Part shown: one piece after another, positions 55,525 to 64,000 of the stretch
How positions within the stretch are numbered: position 1 is the first letter of the stretch
Layout: the number at the start of each line of letters is the position of its first letter
From: Pelomonas aquatica
GTDB taxonomy: Bacteria > Pseudomonadota > Gammaproteobacteria > Burkholderiales > Burkholderiaceae_C
Direction of reading: 5' to 3'
Assembly (NCBI RefSeq): GCF_026712205.1
Contig: NZ_JAPPUW010000018.1
Location: forward strand, 1 to 64,000
DNA: 64,000 nucleotides
The notes under the pieces: model-generated
Databases searched by the model: none
Seen by the model: the letters and a program-made list of their open reading frames with translations, nothing else
Told to the model about the DNA's origin: nothing
Program-made: the position numbers and the translations under genes

Positions 55525-56727
55525 ATGAACCGGGGCCTGCCGCTCCTCGCGCTCGCGGCGGTACTCGCCGGGCCGGCCATCGCCGCCGAGCCCGTCGCCG
55601 TGCTCTTCGTCGGCAACAGCTACACCTTCGGTCGCGCTGACCCGGTGATGGGCTACAACGCCGCCGCCGTGCACGACCTGACGGCCGGCTTCAACGCCGC
55701 AAACCCGGCCGGCACCAACAGCCACCCGGCCGGCACGCCGGGCGCCGGCAGCTTCGAGCCCCATCCCTGGGGCGGCGTGCCCGGCATCGTCAAGAAGATG
55801 GCCGACGAGGCCGGCCTGGCCTGGGACGTATCGCTGTCCACGCGCAACGCGGCCTCGCTGCGCGGCCATTTCCTGCAGGCCTACAACGCCGACTGGCCGC
55901 TGCGCGCCAATGTCGCGAGCCGGCGCTGGGACAGCGTCGTGCTGCAGGAGCAGAGCGACGCGGCCCTGCCTGCCGGCCGCAGCCACAACGCCAACCTGGC
56001 CGCCTTCGATGCCTTTGCGGACCGCTTCGAGCGCTTCATCCACGACGGCGCCGCACAACGCTTCACGGAGGCGGAGCTGTTCGGCGGCCTCGCGGCCTGC
56101 GTGGCCACGGGCCTGCCCGAGGCCGCCTGCAACGCGCCGCACGACATCGCGGCCAACCCCAATGCCAGCGCCGCCACCCGCGTCTGGCTGGAGCAGACCT
56201 GGGCGCGGCCCGACCTCGTCGAGGCCCATGCTGCTACGCGGCCTGACCTCGACAGCCCCGATGGCCGCCCCGTCGGCACCGGTCAGGCGGCGCCGACCTA
56301 CTACGCCAGCCTGGCCGCGATGACGGCCGACCTGCACGCCGCCTTCCAGGCCCGGGCCGCCGCCAACCCCGGCTTTGCCGGCGTGGTGCCGGTGGGCGAC
56401 GCCTTCCAGCGTGCGGTGGGCCAGGGGCTGGCGCGCGGCCACGGCTTCTATGGCAGGGCCGACGCGACCGGCGCCATCGACCTGTGGTGGCTGGACCGCA
56501 CGCACGCCAGCAGATACGGCTCCTACCTGGCCGCGCTGACGCTGTTCGGCCGCCTCAGCGGCCGCGACCCGCTGACGCTGGGCAGCGGCGAGCAGGCCGC
56601 CGCCGACCTCGGCATCGATGCGGCGACGGCGCGCGCGCTGCAGCGCGTGGCCAGCGAGCAACTGGGTTTTGTCCCGGCCGCGGCGCTCAGCCCTGGAACG
56701 CGCCCGGGTTCCGCGCCGACCCGCTGA
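55525..56727 (+). CDS. Secreted SGNH-hydrolase-like protein
   Basis: 400 residues with a signal peptide (cleaved near AIAA-EP, about residue 21). It begins VAVLFVGNSYTFGRADPVMG, where the block-I serine lies in a GNSYT motif, as in DUF4886-type SGNH relatives. A QEQSDAALPAG segment and a late WLDRTHASRYGSYLAAL with Asp/His in the block-V position complete a plausible triad. The probable role is an esterase of unknown substrate in the periplasm. It directly follows the old yellow enzyme gene; its 3' end overlaps the convergent beta-helix gene by 41 bp. Confidence 0.75.
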   Translation: MNRGLPLLALAAVLAGPAIAAEPVAVLFVGNSYTFGRADPVMGYNAAAVHDLTAGFNAANPAGTNSHPAGTPGAGSFEPHPWGGVPGIVKKMADEAGLAWDVSLSTRNAASLRGHFLQAYNADWPLRANVASRRWDSVVLQEQSDAALPAGRSHNANLAAFDAFADRFERFIHDGAAQRFTEAELFGGLAACVATGLPEAACNAPHDIAANPNASAATRVWLEQTWARPDLVEAHAATRPDLDSPDGRPVGTGQAAPTYYASLAAMTADLHAAFQARAAANPGFAGVVPVGDAFQRAVGQGLARGHGFYGRADATGAIDLWWLDRTHASRYGSYLAALTLFGRLSGRDPLTLGSGEQAAADLGIDAATARALQRVASEQLGFVPAAALSPGTRPGSAPTR

Positions 56728-57847
56728 GCGCCTGGCTGCCGTGCGGGTGGCGGTACTCGCGCGTCGGCATCAGCTTCAGGCCGCCGCCCTCGCCGGCATC
56801 CGCCGCCTGGCCGCGCAGCGCCGAACCGGGCTTGAGCCGGTAGTCGTCGCGCGCCGCGCGCACGAACTCGTCCCAGTCGGCGCTGAAGTTGGCGCGCCGC
56901 GTCCAATGCCCCTCGGCCGCCAGCTTAGGGGCGCCGACGAGCAGGTTGTTGGCCAGCACCACCTCGGCCTCGCGCGGCGCCACGCGCAGCCAGATGCCGC
57001 CGCTGGGCAACTGGTCCACCAGCGTGTTGTTGACGAGGTAGAGGGCCTGCTTCGGCCAGGAGGCGCCCTCGACGCCGAAGGAGATGACGTGCGGGTTCTC
57101 CGTCGTCGAGCTCTGCACGATGAGGTTGCCCATGACGACGGCGACGCCGCCGTTCGGGAACTCCAGCTCGTAGCTCGCGCGCCCGCCGATCTCGTCGGAC
57201 AGGCGGTTGTAGAGGATGTGGTTCAGCGCCGCGCGGCTCTTCAGCAGGTGGCCGTGCAGGCCGTGGTGGAAATAGCTGCCCGTGACGGCCAGGCGCTTGA
57301 TGGCACCGACATAGAGGTTATGCGTCTTGCCCTCGCGCGGCAGGATGGTGCCGAAATCGCAGTCGACGATGTCGAGCTCGATGTCGTCGCCGCTGGCCGT
57401 CAGCAGGCCGTTCTCGTTGTCGCGGAAGCCGCAGTCCACCAGCGTCAGCGAGCCGGCCTCCAGCCGGATGCCGGCGCCGTTGCGGTCCGGCACGGTGGCG
57501 CCGCTGAAGTCCAGGCCCTCGATGCGCATGCGCCGGCCCGTCGTCACGAACAGGCCCTTGCCCTGGGCGTGGGCGCCGGCCGCGACCAGCCGCGCGCGGC
57601 CGCCGACGGCGCGCAGCGTCAGCTCGTTCTGCGTCCACGTGGCGGCGTCGCCGACATAGTCGCCCGCGTCGATCTCGACCAGCATGCCGTCGCGGGCCTG
57701 GCGCGCCGCCGCGGCCAGCGACTTGACGGCGCGGCGCGGGCCGACCTGCAGCACCGGCGCCGCGCGGGCCGGCGCCAGCGCCGGCGCCAGGCCGGCCATC
57801 AGCAGCGTGCGCCGGCGCAGCGGCGGGCAGGCCTCGGGCCACATCAT
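56687..57847 (-). CDS. Tat-signal right-handed beta-helix protein
   Basis: 386 residues. The N-terminus PPLRRRTLLMAGLAPALAPA has the twin-arginine pattern, so it is probably exported folded. The mature part has repeated short strands with stacked Asn/Val/Ile (GSLTLVDCGFRDNENGLL, LVNNTLVDQLPSGG), typical of right-handed parallel beta-helix (pectate-lyase/NosD-like) proteins. No catalytic residues can be named. It starts ATGATG and overlaps the MOSC gene stop by 4 bp, indicating coupling. It overlaps the SGNH-like gene tail-to-tail. Confidence 0.82.
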   Translation of the reverse strand: MMWPEACPPLRRRTLLMAGLAPALAPARAAPVLQVGPRRAVKSLAAAARQARDGMLVEIDAGDYVGDAATWTQNELTLRAVGGRARLVAAGAHAQGKGLFVTTGRRMRIEGLDFSGATVPDRNGAGIRLEAGSLTLVDCGFRDNENGLLTASGDDIELDIVDCDFGTILPREGKTHNLYVGAIKRLAVTGSYFHHGLHGHLLKSRAALNHILYNRLSDEIGGRASYELEFPNGGVAVVMGNLIVQSSTTENPHVISFGVEGASWPKQALYLVNNTLVDQLPSGGIWLRVAPREAEVVLANNLLVGAPKLAAEGHWTRRANFSADWDEFVRAARDDYRLKPGSALRGQAADAGEGGGLKLMPTREYRHPHGSQALSGSARNPGAFQG

Positions 57848-58419
57848 GCGATCCTGCGCATCTTGGCCTTGAACAGCTCGACGATGCCGACCTCGCGCGG
57901 CCCCGGCAGCAGCTCGAAGCCCTCGCCCGCGGCGATGCTGCCCTCGCGCCGTACGGCCAGGTAGAAGCCGCACCAGCCGCTCTGCGCCATCAGCTTGGCC
58001 GCCTGGTTGAAGCCCATGTGGGCGTTGAACTTGAAGCAGGGGTAGCGCGGCTCGGACACGACCAGCTCGCAGCCCGCAAAGCGCAGCACGTCGCCGATCC
58101 AGACCCGGCTCTCCGGCAGGCCGGCCAGCGTCAGGTTCTCGCCGCAATCGCCGGGCTGCAGCGCGCCCGCCACCTTGGCCTGGCCGCGCACCGTGCGCCA
58201 GAACTCGTAGTGCTCCTGCGGGTAGGCATAGACGGCCTTGGACAGGCCGCCGTGCACGCTGGGGTCGGCCTGCTCGTCGCCCTCCAGGCCCAGCAGGCCC
58301 ACGGCGACCGGCCCGCCGCGGGCGCGTTTGCGGATGGCCGAGTCCACGGCCTGGCCATCGGTCGCGGTGAAGTGTTCGACGCGGGCGGTGTTGACGCTGA
58401 TGAGCTGCATGGCGCGCAT
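57844..58419 (-). CDS. MOSC domain protein, YiiM-like
   Basis: 191 residues. The MOSC beta-barrel occupies about 35-150. Its signature is the EGDEQADPSVHGGLSKAVYA segment, GDCGENLTLAG, and the cysteine in SEPRYPCFKFN that would hold sulfur or the molybdenum cofactor. YiiM proteins reduce N-hydroxylated compounds with Moco. An ATG at 58410 is an alternative start. It is upstream of, and coupled to, the beta-helix gene. Its own upstream region holds repeat element C. Confidence 0.9.
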   Translation of the reverse strand: MRAMQLISVNTARVEHFTATDGQAVDSAIRKRARGGPVAVGLLGLEGDEQADPSVHGGLSKAVYAYPQEHYEFWRTVRGQAKVAGALQPGDCGENLTLAGLPESRVWIGDVLRFAGCELVVSEPRYPCFKFNAHMGFNQAAKLMAQSGWCGFYLAVRREGSIAAGEGFELLPGPREVGIVELFKAKMRRIA

Positions 58420-58437
58420 TGTCCCGGAGGTCGGCTA

Positions 58438-58699
58438 GGAGCCTGCGCGGCCGAGCGTGGGACCCGCGCCGGGGCGATTTGCGGGGCCAGGCAAGGCGCC
58501 GGCGAGGCGTGGGTCGGGACCCACAACGAGCCGGCAACGCCGCATGGCCCCGCAAATCGCCCCGGCCCTTCGGGTTGGGCCTGGCTGGGGCGCATGCCGC
58601 GTTGCTCGTCGTTGCGGGCGCGAGCCCGCGGCCTCCTCGCGCCTTGCCTGCGCCCCAGCCAGGCCCAACGCGGGTGCCACGCTCGGCCGCGCAGGCTCC
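58438..58699. repeat. Nested palindromic element C (262 bp)
   Basis: Outer arms 58438-58460 and 58677-58699 are perfect 23-bp inverted repeats that extend imperfectly by about 8 bp. Module 1: perfect 21-bp stem 58469-58489/58545-58565, inner hairpin TGGGTC-GG-GACCCA (58510-58523). Module 2: perfect 21-bp stem 58574-58594/58649-58669, inner hairpin GCGGGC-GCGA-GCCCGC (58614-58629). Module 1 carries GGCAAGGCGCC and GGCAACGCCGC; module 2 carries the same framework on the other strand (GGCAAGGCGCGAGG and GAGCAACGC). It lies between the divergent MOSC and antiporter genes. Confidence 0.92.
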
Positions 58700-58778
58700 C
58701 AGGGCATTTCGGCGCCTTGGCCTACAGGCCCATCTGTAAGCAAGCGTTAGCCTCGGGACCCGATCCGAAAGGAGACGC

Positions 58779-60029
58779 ATGACTGCACTCGACAGTGGCG
58801 CCAGGGTCTGGGCCAGCCTGGCCGTCGCGCCCTCCGGCGAGCTGATCTTCGTCGTCGCCGTGCTGCTGGCCGGTGCGCTGGCCGGCGAGTTCATCGCGGC
58901 GACGACGCGGCTGCCGCGCGTCGTCGGCTACACGCTGGCCGGCTGCGTGGCCGCGGCCTTCGGGCATGGCGTGACGATGCCGCTGAACGGCGCGGCCCAG
59001 GTCGTCTGCGACCTCGCGCTGGGCCTGCTGCTGTTCGAGATCGGCTGCCGCGTGCGCCTGCGCTGGCTGCGGCGCAACCCCGGCCTGGCCGCCACCAGCC
59101 TGGCCGAGGCCCTGCTCAGCGCCATAGCCGTCGCGCTGGTGCTGCGCCTGCTCGACGTCGGCTGGCAGACGGCCGTGGCCTGCGCCATCCTGGCCATGCC
59201 GGCGCCGGCCGCCGTGTCGGGACGCGTCGCGCTGGAGCTGGGCGCCGAGGGCCAGGTCACGCAGCGCGCCACGCTGCTGACGGCGCTGAACACGCTCTAT
59301 GCCGTCGTCGCCCTGACGCTGATGCGCACCTGGTGGGCGGCCGACGACGGCGGCAGCCTGTCGCAGGCGCTGATGGGCCTGACCGGCTCGCTGCTGACGA
59401 CGCTGGCCCTGGCCGCGCTGCTGGCCGTGGCCGTCCACCTCGTCGGACGGCGGCTGGACCTGCGCAACGAGAGCGCCGTGCTGCTGCTGTTCGGCCTGGT
59501 CGCCTTCGCCATCGTCGCCGCGCGCGCCGTGGGCGTGTCGACCCTGCTGATGCCGCTGCTGGCCGGCCTGCTGCTGCGCAATTCCAGCGAGCGGCCCTGG
59601 GTCTGGCCGCGCCACTTCGGCACCTCGGGCGGCGCGCTGGTGCTGATGCTCTGCGTCATCGTCGGCTCGGCCTGGACGCCGCAGATCCTGTTCGCCGGCG
59701 GCTTCGCGGCGCTGGCCCTGATGGCGGCGCGCTTCGTCGCCAAGACCGTCGCCATCGTCGCGCTGGCGTCCTGGGCCAAGGCCAGCTGGCGCCAGGGCCT
59801 GGCGCTGTCGATCACGATGACGCCGCTGTCGGCCACGGCCCTGGTCATGCTCAGCGAGCTGCTGCGCGCCGAGCCCAGCCTGGCGGCGGGCGTCGTGCCC
59901 ATCATCCTGACCAGCATCGCCGTGCTGGAGCTGGCCGGCCCCATCGCCGTGCAGCTGGCGCTGCGCCTGGCCGGCGAGCTGCCGCCCGCGGCACAGGCCG
60001 CCCCGCACCACAAGGAGGGCCGCCGATGA
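58779..60029 (+). CDS. CPA2-type cation/proton antiporter
   Basis: 416 residues with about twelve hydrophobic helices. It shows the Kef/CPA2 pattern: [18 protein letters not shown] in helix 2, [20 protein letters not shown], and helices 5-6 around [11 protein letters not shown]. It lacks the C-terminal TrkA-N domain of KefB/C. It should exchange Na+ or K+ for H+ at the inner membrane. AAAGGAG precedes the ATG. The stop overlaps the next start by 4 bp (ATGA), so the antiporter and the glutamate-cysteine-ligase-like protein are translated together. Confidence 0.9.
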   Translation: MTALDSGARVWASLAVAPSGELIFVVAVLLAGALAGEFIAATTRLPRVVGYTLAGCVAAAFGHGVTMPLNGAAQVVCDLALGLLLFEIGCRVRLRWLRRNPGLAATSLAEALLSAIAVALVLRLLDVGWQTAVACAILAMPAPAAVSGRVALELGAEGQVTQRATLLTALNTLYAVVALTLMRTWWAADDGGSLSQALMGLTGSLLTTLALAALLAVAVHLVGRRLDLRNESAVLLLFGLVAFAIVAARAVGVSTLLMPLLAGLLLRNSSERPWVWPRHFGTSGGALVLMLCVIVGSAWTPQILFAGGFAALALMAARFVAKTVAIVALASWAKASWRQGLALSITMTPLSATALVMLSELLRAEPSLAAGVVPIILTSIAVLELAGPIAVQLALRLAGELPPAAQAAPHHKEGRR

Positions 60030-61150
60030 GCCTCGGGAGCTTCGCGCCATCGCAGCCGCTGACGCTGGGCGTCGAGCTGGAGCTGCAGATCGTCAACAAC
60101 GACGACTACGACCTCGCGCCCGTCTCGGGCGACCTGCTGCGGCTGATGCAAAAGCGCAGCATCCCCGGCGACGTGAAGCCCGAGATCACCAGCAGCATGA
60201 TCGAGCTGTCCACCGGCGTCTGCGCGGGCTACGGCCAGGCGCTGTCGGAGCTGGGCCAGATCCGCGACGCGCTGGTGGACTGCGCTCAAGCGCTGGACGT
60301 GAGCCTGTGCGGCGGCGGCACCCACCCCTTCCAGCACTGGACGCGCCGGCGCATCTTCGAGACGCCGCGCTTCCACGAGCTGTCGTCGCTGTACGGCTAT
60401 CTGTCCAAGCAGTTCACGGTGTTCGGCCAGCATGTGCACATCGGCTGCCCCGGCGCCGACGCGGCCCTGGTGCTGCTGCACGGCATGAGCCGCTTCATCC
60501 CGCATCTGATCGCGCTCGCCGCGTCGTCGCCCTTCGTGCAGGGCGAGGACACGGGCTTCGACTCGGCGCGGCTGAACTCGGTGTTCGCCTTCCCGCTGTC
60601 GGGCCGCGCGCCCTTCGTGCAGACCTGGGACGACTTCGGCGCCTTCTTCACGAAGATGACGCGCACCGGCGTCGTCTCGGGCATGAAGGACTTCTACTGG
60701 GACATCCGCCCCAAGCCCGAGTTCGGCACCATCGAGGTCCGCGTGCTGGACACGCCGCTGACCATCGAGAAGGCCGCGGCCCTGGCCGGCTTCATCCAGT
60801 GCCTGGCGCGCTGGCTGACGGTGGAGAAGCCGTTCAAGCTCAGCGAGGACGACTACCTGCCCTACACCTTCAACCGCTTCCAGGCCTGCCGCTTCGGGCT
60901 GGACGGCACCTTCGTCGACCCCGAGACCGGCGAGCACCGCGTGCTGCGCGACGACCTCAGCGCCGTGCTCGCGCGGCTGGACAGCCATGCCGGCGACCTG
61001 CGCGCCGAGGCCGCGCTGCAGGCCCTGCGCCGCGAGATCAACGGCAGCGGCAACGACGCCGCCTGGCTGCGCGGCATCGAGAGCCAGGATCGCCTGCTGC
61101 CCGAGGTCGTGCGCCGCGCGGCGGCGCGCTGGCACGGCGATCAACCTTGA
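60026..61150 (+). CDS. ybdK: Glutamate-cysteine ligase-like carboxylate-amine ligase (YbdK)
   Basis: 374 residues, the usual length. GCS2-family blocks are [58 protein letters not shown] and [20 protein letters not shown]. coli YbdK has weak gamma-glutamylcysteine synthetase activity; the physiological reaction is uncertain. Coupled to the antiporter gene by a 4-bp overlap, which recalls glutathione gating of Kef-type antiporters, although this antiporter lacks the Kef regulatory domain. Its stop codon lies within an FNR/DNR-type box. Confidence 0.92.
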   Translation: MSLGSFAPSQPLTLGVELELQIVNNDDYDLAPVSGDLLRLMQKRSIPGDVKPEITSSMIELSTGVCAGYGQALSELGQIRDALVDCAQALDVSLCGGGTHPFQHWTRRRIFETPRFHELSSLYGYLSKQFTVFGQHVHIGCPGADAALVLLHGMSRFIPHLIALAASSPFVQGEDTGFDSARLNSVFAFPLSGRAPFVQTWDDFGAFFTKMTRTGVVSGMKDFYWDIRPKPEFGTIEVRVLDTPLTIEKAAALAGFIQCLARWLTVEKPFKLSEDDYLPYTFNRFQACRFGLDGTFVDPETGEHRVLRDDLSAVLARLDSHAGDLRAEAALQALRREINGSGNDAAWLRGIESQDRLLPEVVRRAAARWHGDQP

Positions 61151-61160
61151 AGCAGATCAA
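61147..61160. promoter_or_regulatory. FNR/DNR-type box before the NirDL-like gene
   Basis: TTGAAGCAGATCAA fits TTGAT-N4-ATCAA with one mismatch and ends 40 bp before the start at 61200. It overlaps the stop codon of ybdK. The DNR-like regulator encoded at 62122-62799 has the matching recognition residues. Confidence 0.6.
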
Positions 61161-61199
61161 GGACGGTTTCGATCGCCGCACCGAGTATTCGGGCTCACC

Positions 61200-62117
61200 A
61201 TGCCCTACTCGTCGCCTCATGCCAGCTGCTGCGCCAGCCTGCGCCAGACCCTGCTGCAGGGCTGGCAGCAGAGCTTCCCGCTGCACGCGTCGCCGTTCCG
61301 GCAGATGGCGGCGCGCAGCGGTGCGACGCCGCGCGAGCTGCTCGGCGTCTGCCAGGAGCTGCACCGCAACGGCACGCTGCAGGCCATCCAGCCCTGCTGG
61401 GGCGACGGGCTGCGCCGCGAGCGCTGGCGCTTCGCCTTCGAGCCCGCGGCCGGCGCCGCGGCGCTGGCGGCCCTGCCCGGCTGCTTCCGCGTCGAGCGCT
61501 GCGAGCCCCAGGCCGGCATGCCCCTGCTGTGGGCCGAGATCGAGGCGCTGGACGACGCCGCGCTGGCCCGCCAGCTGCAGCGCCTGCCGGCCGCGCCCGT
61601 GGCCCGGCTGCGGCTGACGGCGCCACCACCCGAAACCAGCCTGCCCTGCGACGACCCGCGCCTCGCGGAGCGCCTCGAGGAAGGCCTGCTGCTGTGCTCG
61701 CGGCCCTTTGCCGAATGCTCGCGCGAACTCGGCTGCAGCGAGCACCGGCTGCTGGCCAAGCTGCAGTCCTGGCGGCGCGGCCACCAGCTGGCCGGCCTGG
61801 CCCTGAAGCCGGCGCCGACGCGCGTGCCCCAGCCCGGCCTGCTGGCGCTGTGGCGGCACGCCGAGCCGCCGGCCGCCAGCCTCGCCGGCCTGCAGGCGCA
61901 CAGCAATGTGGACCGCCTCGTCGGCGCGCCCGCGTCGCCGGCCTGGCCCTGGCGGCTGAGCCTGGTGCTGCGCGCCGCGCCGCAGCTGGCGCCGGACCTG
62001 CTGCGCGAACTCGTCGCCGAGGCCGGCCTGCCCGCGCCCGACCACTGCGCCCGCCTGCAGATCGACCAGCCGCGCGACCAGGCCCTGCTGTTCCGCACCG
62101 AGGTCGTGGCGAGCTGA
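61200..62117 (+). CDS. NirDL-like (AsnC/Lrp-fold) protein lacking the decarboxylase histidines
   Basis: 305 residues made of two similar halves. Each half has an Lrp-type HTH (about 15-65, WQQSFPLHASPFRQMAARSG; and 155-205, LLLCSRPFAECSRELGCSE) and a following ferredoxin-like part. This is the layout of fused siroheme decarboxylases NirD-NirL of haem d1 synthesis. At the places where those enzymes have HNYxR and HCYxRP the sequence reads VERCEPQ (98-104) and VDRLVGAP (237-244), so the catalytic histidines are replaced. It is flanked by an FNR-type box, a DNR-like regulator and NnrS, so a nitric-oxide or nitrite related role is inferred. No other nir genes are in view. Confidence 0.65.
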   Translation: MPYSSPHASCCASLRQTLLQGWQQSFPLHASPFRQMAARSGATPRELLGVCQELHRNGTLQAIQPCWGDGLRRERWRFAFEPAAGAAALAALPGCFRVERCEPQAGMPLLWAEIEALDDAALARQLQRLPAAPVARLRLTAPPPETSLPCDDPRLAERLEEGLLLCSRPFAECSRELGCSEHRLLAKLQSWRRGHQLAGLALKPAPTRVPQPGLLALWRHAEPPAASLAGLQAHSNVDRLVGAPASPAWPWRLSLVLRAAPQLAPDLLRELVAEAGLPAPDHCARLQIDQPRDQALLFRTEVVAS

Positions 62118-62121
62118 CCCC

Positions 62122-62799
62122 TCAGTCGTGCGGGTAGGCCGCCAGCCGCTCGACCGACGCGATGCGGATGCGGCGCCCCTCCACGGCGATGAGGCCGCCC
62201 TCCTCCAGCTCGCGCAGCACGCGCGAGAAATACTCCGGCGTCAGCGACAGCCGCGAGGCCAGCGTGGCCTTGCTGACCGGCAGCTCGACGGCGCAGGCGC
62301 CCGGGCCGGCCGCGTCGCGCAGCAGATAGCCGATGACGCGCTGCACGCCGGACTGCAGCGCATAGGCCTGCACGTCGGCCACCAGGCCGTGCAGGCGCCG
62401 GCTCAGGCCGGCCAGCATGCGCAGCGCCAGGCGCTGGTCGGCCGCCATCGCTTCGAGCACGGCCTCGCGCGGCAGCACCAGCAGCTGGGTGTCGCCCAGG
62501 GCCTGCGCATGCACCGGGCTGGGCCGGCCGAGGAACATCAGCGCTTCGGCGAAGCTCTGGCCCGCGGCGACCAGCTCGACGACCTTCTCGTTGCCATTGG
62601 CCGCCAGCACGAAGAGCTTCACCGGCGGGCCGAGGTTCACGAAGAAGGCCCCGCAGGCATCGCCGGCGCGCAGCGCGAACGCGCCCTTGGGCAGCGCCTG
62701 CAGCCGCGCGGCCGCGGCCAGCGGCTGTAGCGATTCCGGGCCGACCTCGCTGAACAGCGGCAGCCTTTGCAGCCAGTGCTGGGCCAGTTGGACATCCAT
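62122..62799 (-). CDS. CRP/FNR family regulator, DNR-like
   Basis: 225 residues. A cyclic-nucleotide-binding-like sensor domain (about 10-125) lacks the FNR cysteine cluster (only Cys49 and Cys169 occur). A dimerisation helix and a winged HTH follow; the recognition helix LTPEYFSRVLREL supplies Glu189, Ser192 and Arg193, the set that reads TTGAT half-sites. This combination is that of DNR/NnrR NO-sensing regulators rather than oxygen-sensing FNR. The ATG at 62799 follows the nnrS stop. Convergent with the NirDL-like gene, 4 bp apart. Confidence 0.88.
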   Translation of the reverse strand: MDVQLAQHWLQRLPLFSEVGPESLQPLAAAARLQALPKGAFALRAGDACGAFFVNLGPPVKLFVLAANGNEKVVELVAAGQSFAEALMFLGRPSPVHAQALGDTQLLVLPREAVLEAMAADQRLALRMLAGLSRRLHGLVADVQAYALQSGVQRVIGYLLRDAAGPGACAVELPVSKATLASRLSLTPEYFSRVLRELEEGGLIAVEGRRIRIASVERLAAYPHD

Positions 62800-62803
62800 G
62801 GCT

Positions 62804-64000
62804 TCAGCCCGCCCGGCCGTCGGCGCGCGGCAATCCCAGCCACCGGCCCTGGCGCCAGGCCCAGGCCGTGGCCACGCCGGCCCAGGCCGCGGCCGCCGCC
62901 AGCAGCGCGGCACCGCCGCCCAGGCCCGGCGCGGCCGCCAGGCGCAGCAGCACGCCGAGCTGCAGCAGGCGGTAGAGGCGCCAGCCGGCGCGGTCGATGG
63001 CCAGCGGCCGGCCGCTGTGCGCCGCGGCCACGCGCGTGGCCATCGCGACCAGCGTGCAGCCCAGATAGCCCAGCGTCAGCGCATGCAGAGGCGCCGTCCC
63101 CAGGCCCGCCCGCCCCACGGCCTGCAGCCCCAGCGAGAGCGCCTGCAGCGCCAGCGCCACGCCCAGCCAGCCGAAGCCGCCGCGCAGCATGCGCAGCAGC
63201 CGCCCCGCGTCGCCGGCAGGCGGCCGCCAGCGCAGCGCCAATGCCAGCAGCGCGAGCGCGGCCAGGGCCAGCAGCGCGGCCAGCGGCCAGCGGGGCAGCC
63301 CGGGCACCCGGGCCAGGCCCATCAGGGCCGGGCCGGCAAGCAGCAACAGCAGCTGCGCGCGCTCGCCCAGGGCTTCGAGCCGCGGCAGCGCCGTGGCGGC
63401 GAACAGCGGGATCATGCGGTGCCAGGCCACGGTGAAGACGGGCAGCACGAAGGCCCACAGGCCCAGCTGCGCCGCGGCGCGCAGCTGCGGCACATCGCCC
63501 CGGGCCAGCGCGCGGCAGGCCAGCAGCATCGCGGCCACGCCGATCGCGCCGGCCGCCAGCAGCCAGCGGGCGTGCAGGCGGTCCGGCGCCCGGCTGGCGC
63601 GCAGCAGGGCCGCGAAGCGCAGGAGCAGCCGCAGCCAGCCGACCGCAACAAGCGCCATGCCCAGGGCCGCCAGCAGCGCCGCCGCATGCACGCCGGCCAG
63701 CACGGTCGCCCAGCCGGCGCCGAACTGCAGCAGCGGCGCCAGCAGCGTGCGCGCCGCCACGGCCGGCAGGGCCAGCCAGCGCGGCCCCGCGGTGAACAAA
63801 AAGCCCGCCATGAAGGCCGGCATGAAGCCCAGCGTGAACAGCAGGCCATGGGCCGGCGCGGGCGGCACGGCCCAGCCCGGGTCCAGCCCCAGCGCCATGG
63901 CCGCGAGCACGGCCAGCCACCACAGCGCCAGCAGGCCCATCAGCGCGGCGCCGACGGCAAAGCCCAGCCGGTGCGGCGCGCCGAGCAGGCGCCGCGGGCT
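62804..64000 (-). CDS. nnrS: NnrS family protein, 5' end cut by window edge
   Basis: The frame stays open to the right edge, upstream of the ATG at 63940, and adds the typical NnrS opening RRLLGAPHRLGFA, so the true start lies outside. The visible part has about 398 residues and about twelve hydrophobic helices, with the family segments PAHGLLFTLGFMPAFMAGFL and VAWHRMIPLFAA, whose histidines are candidate haem/copper ligands, and HALTLGYLGCTLVAMATRV. NnrS is an inner-membrane haem- and copper-containing protein protecting against nitric oxide and controlled by NnrR/DNR. It is followed 4 bp later by the DNR-like gene, making one operon. Confidence 0.92.
   Translation of the reverse strand, partial: SPRRLLGAPHRLGFAVGAALMGLLALWWLAVLAAMALGLDPGWAVPPAPAHGLLFTLGFMPAFMAGFLFTAGPRWLALPAVAARTLLAPLLQFGAGWATVLAGVHAAALLAALGMALVAVGWLRLLLRFAALLRASRAPDRLHARWLLAAGAIGVAAMLLACRALARGDVPQLRAAAQLGLWAFVLPVFTVAWHRMIPLFAATALPRLEALGERAQLLLLLAGPALMGLARVPGLPRWPLAALLALAALALLALALRWRPPAGDAGRLLRMLRGGFGWLGVALALQALSLGLQAVGRAGLGTAPLHALTLGYLGCTLVAMATRVAAAHSGRPLAIDRAGWRLYRLLQLGVLLRLAAAPGLGGGAALLAAAAAWAGVATAWAWRQGRWLGLPRADGRAG

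Overview
The window is high-GC DNA with dense, mostly single-gene-resolution coding and few long gaps. Gene content (AceK, DUF3297, Can-type carbonic anhydrase, isovaleryl-CoA dehydrogenase, RlmJ, NnrS, a Caulobacter-type TonB-dependent receptor) points to a free-living, respiratory betaproteobacterium of the order Burkholderiales, probably near Roseateles/Pelomonas/Rubrivivax. That placement is inferred from gene content and composition, not from a phylogenetic marker. I see no rRNA, tRNA, CRISPR array, integrase or transposase.

Layout. 1-900: AT-richer YaaC-like gene cut by the left edge. 1060-3301: ABC-2 exporter. 3412-5118: a lactate-dehydrogenase-family enzyme, a palindromic repeat element and a small secreted protein. 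5131-8798: chemoreceptor, acyl-CoA dehydrogenase, SDR, LysE-type exporter. 8810-10305: lower-GC islet with VapBC and an HNH nuclease. 10313-14588: thiolase, AraC regulator, cytochrome P450, DUF3297 and a glyoxalase-fold protein. 14766-17691: less GC-rich stretch with LysR/tautomerase, a solute-binding protein and acylphosphatase. 17811-24022: AceK, carbonic anhydrase, isovaleryl-CoA dehydrogenase, NhaR-like regulator, YccA-like membrane protein, GNAT.

24083-44387 is a glucuronoxylan/xylo-oligosaccharide utilisation locus: LacI and ROK regulators, GH43 xylosidase, GPH sugar transporter, XylA, XylB, a TonB-like protein, a very large GH115-GH8 fusion, aldose 1-epimerase, an SGNH lipoprotein esterase and a TonB-dependent receptor. 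Five near-identical 14-bp palindromes (consensus TGRTWRCGCWAYCA) in its three regulatory gaps look like operators of the LacI protein. The inferred flow is: outer-membrane import, periplasmic trimming and deglucuronidation by GH115-GH8, inner-membrane import by the GPH carrier, cytoplasmic hydrolysis by GH43, then XylA/XylB to xylulose 5-phosphate. No endoxylanase or glucuronate catabolism is in view.

44476-58419: sulfate-binding protein, WYL regulator, glyoxalase-fold protein, divergent glpK/glpD, DMT exporter, phosphoesterase, SEC-C protein, LacI/RlmJ pair, old yellow enzyme, SGNH-like protein, Tat-signal beta-helix protein and MOSC protein. 58779-64000: antiporter plus glutamate-cysteine-ligase-like protein, then a probable nitric-oxide/denitrification-associated group: a NirDL-like protein preceded by an FNR/DNR-type box, a DNR-like regulator and NnrS (cut by the right edge).

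The main unexplained structure is a family of large nested palindromic elements (about 4331-4570, 26668-26933, 58438-58699). Each has long outer inverted repeats enclosing two inner hairpin modules with a shared GGCAAGGCGCG...GCAACGC framework around a variable self-complementary tip. A simple hairpin at 32990-33045 has the same outer stem as the second element, as though it were the empty version.
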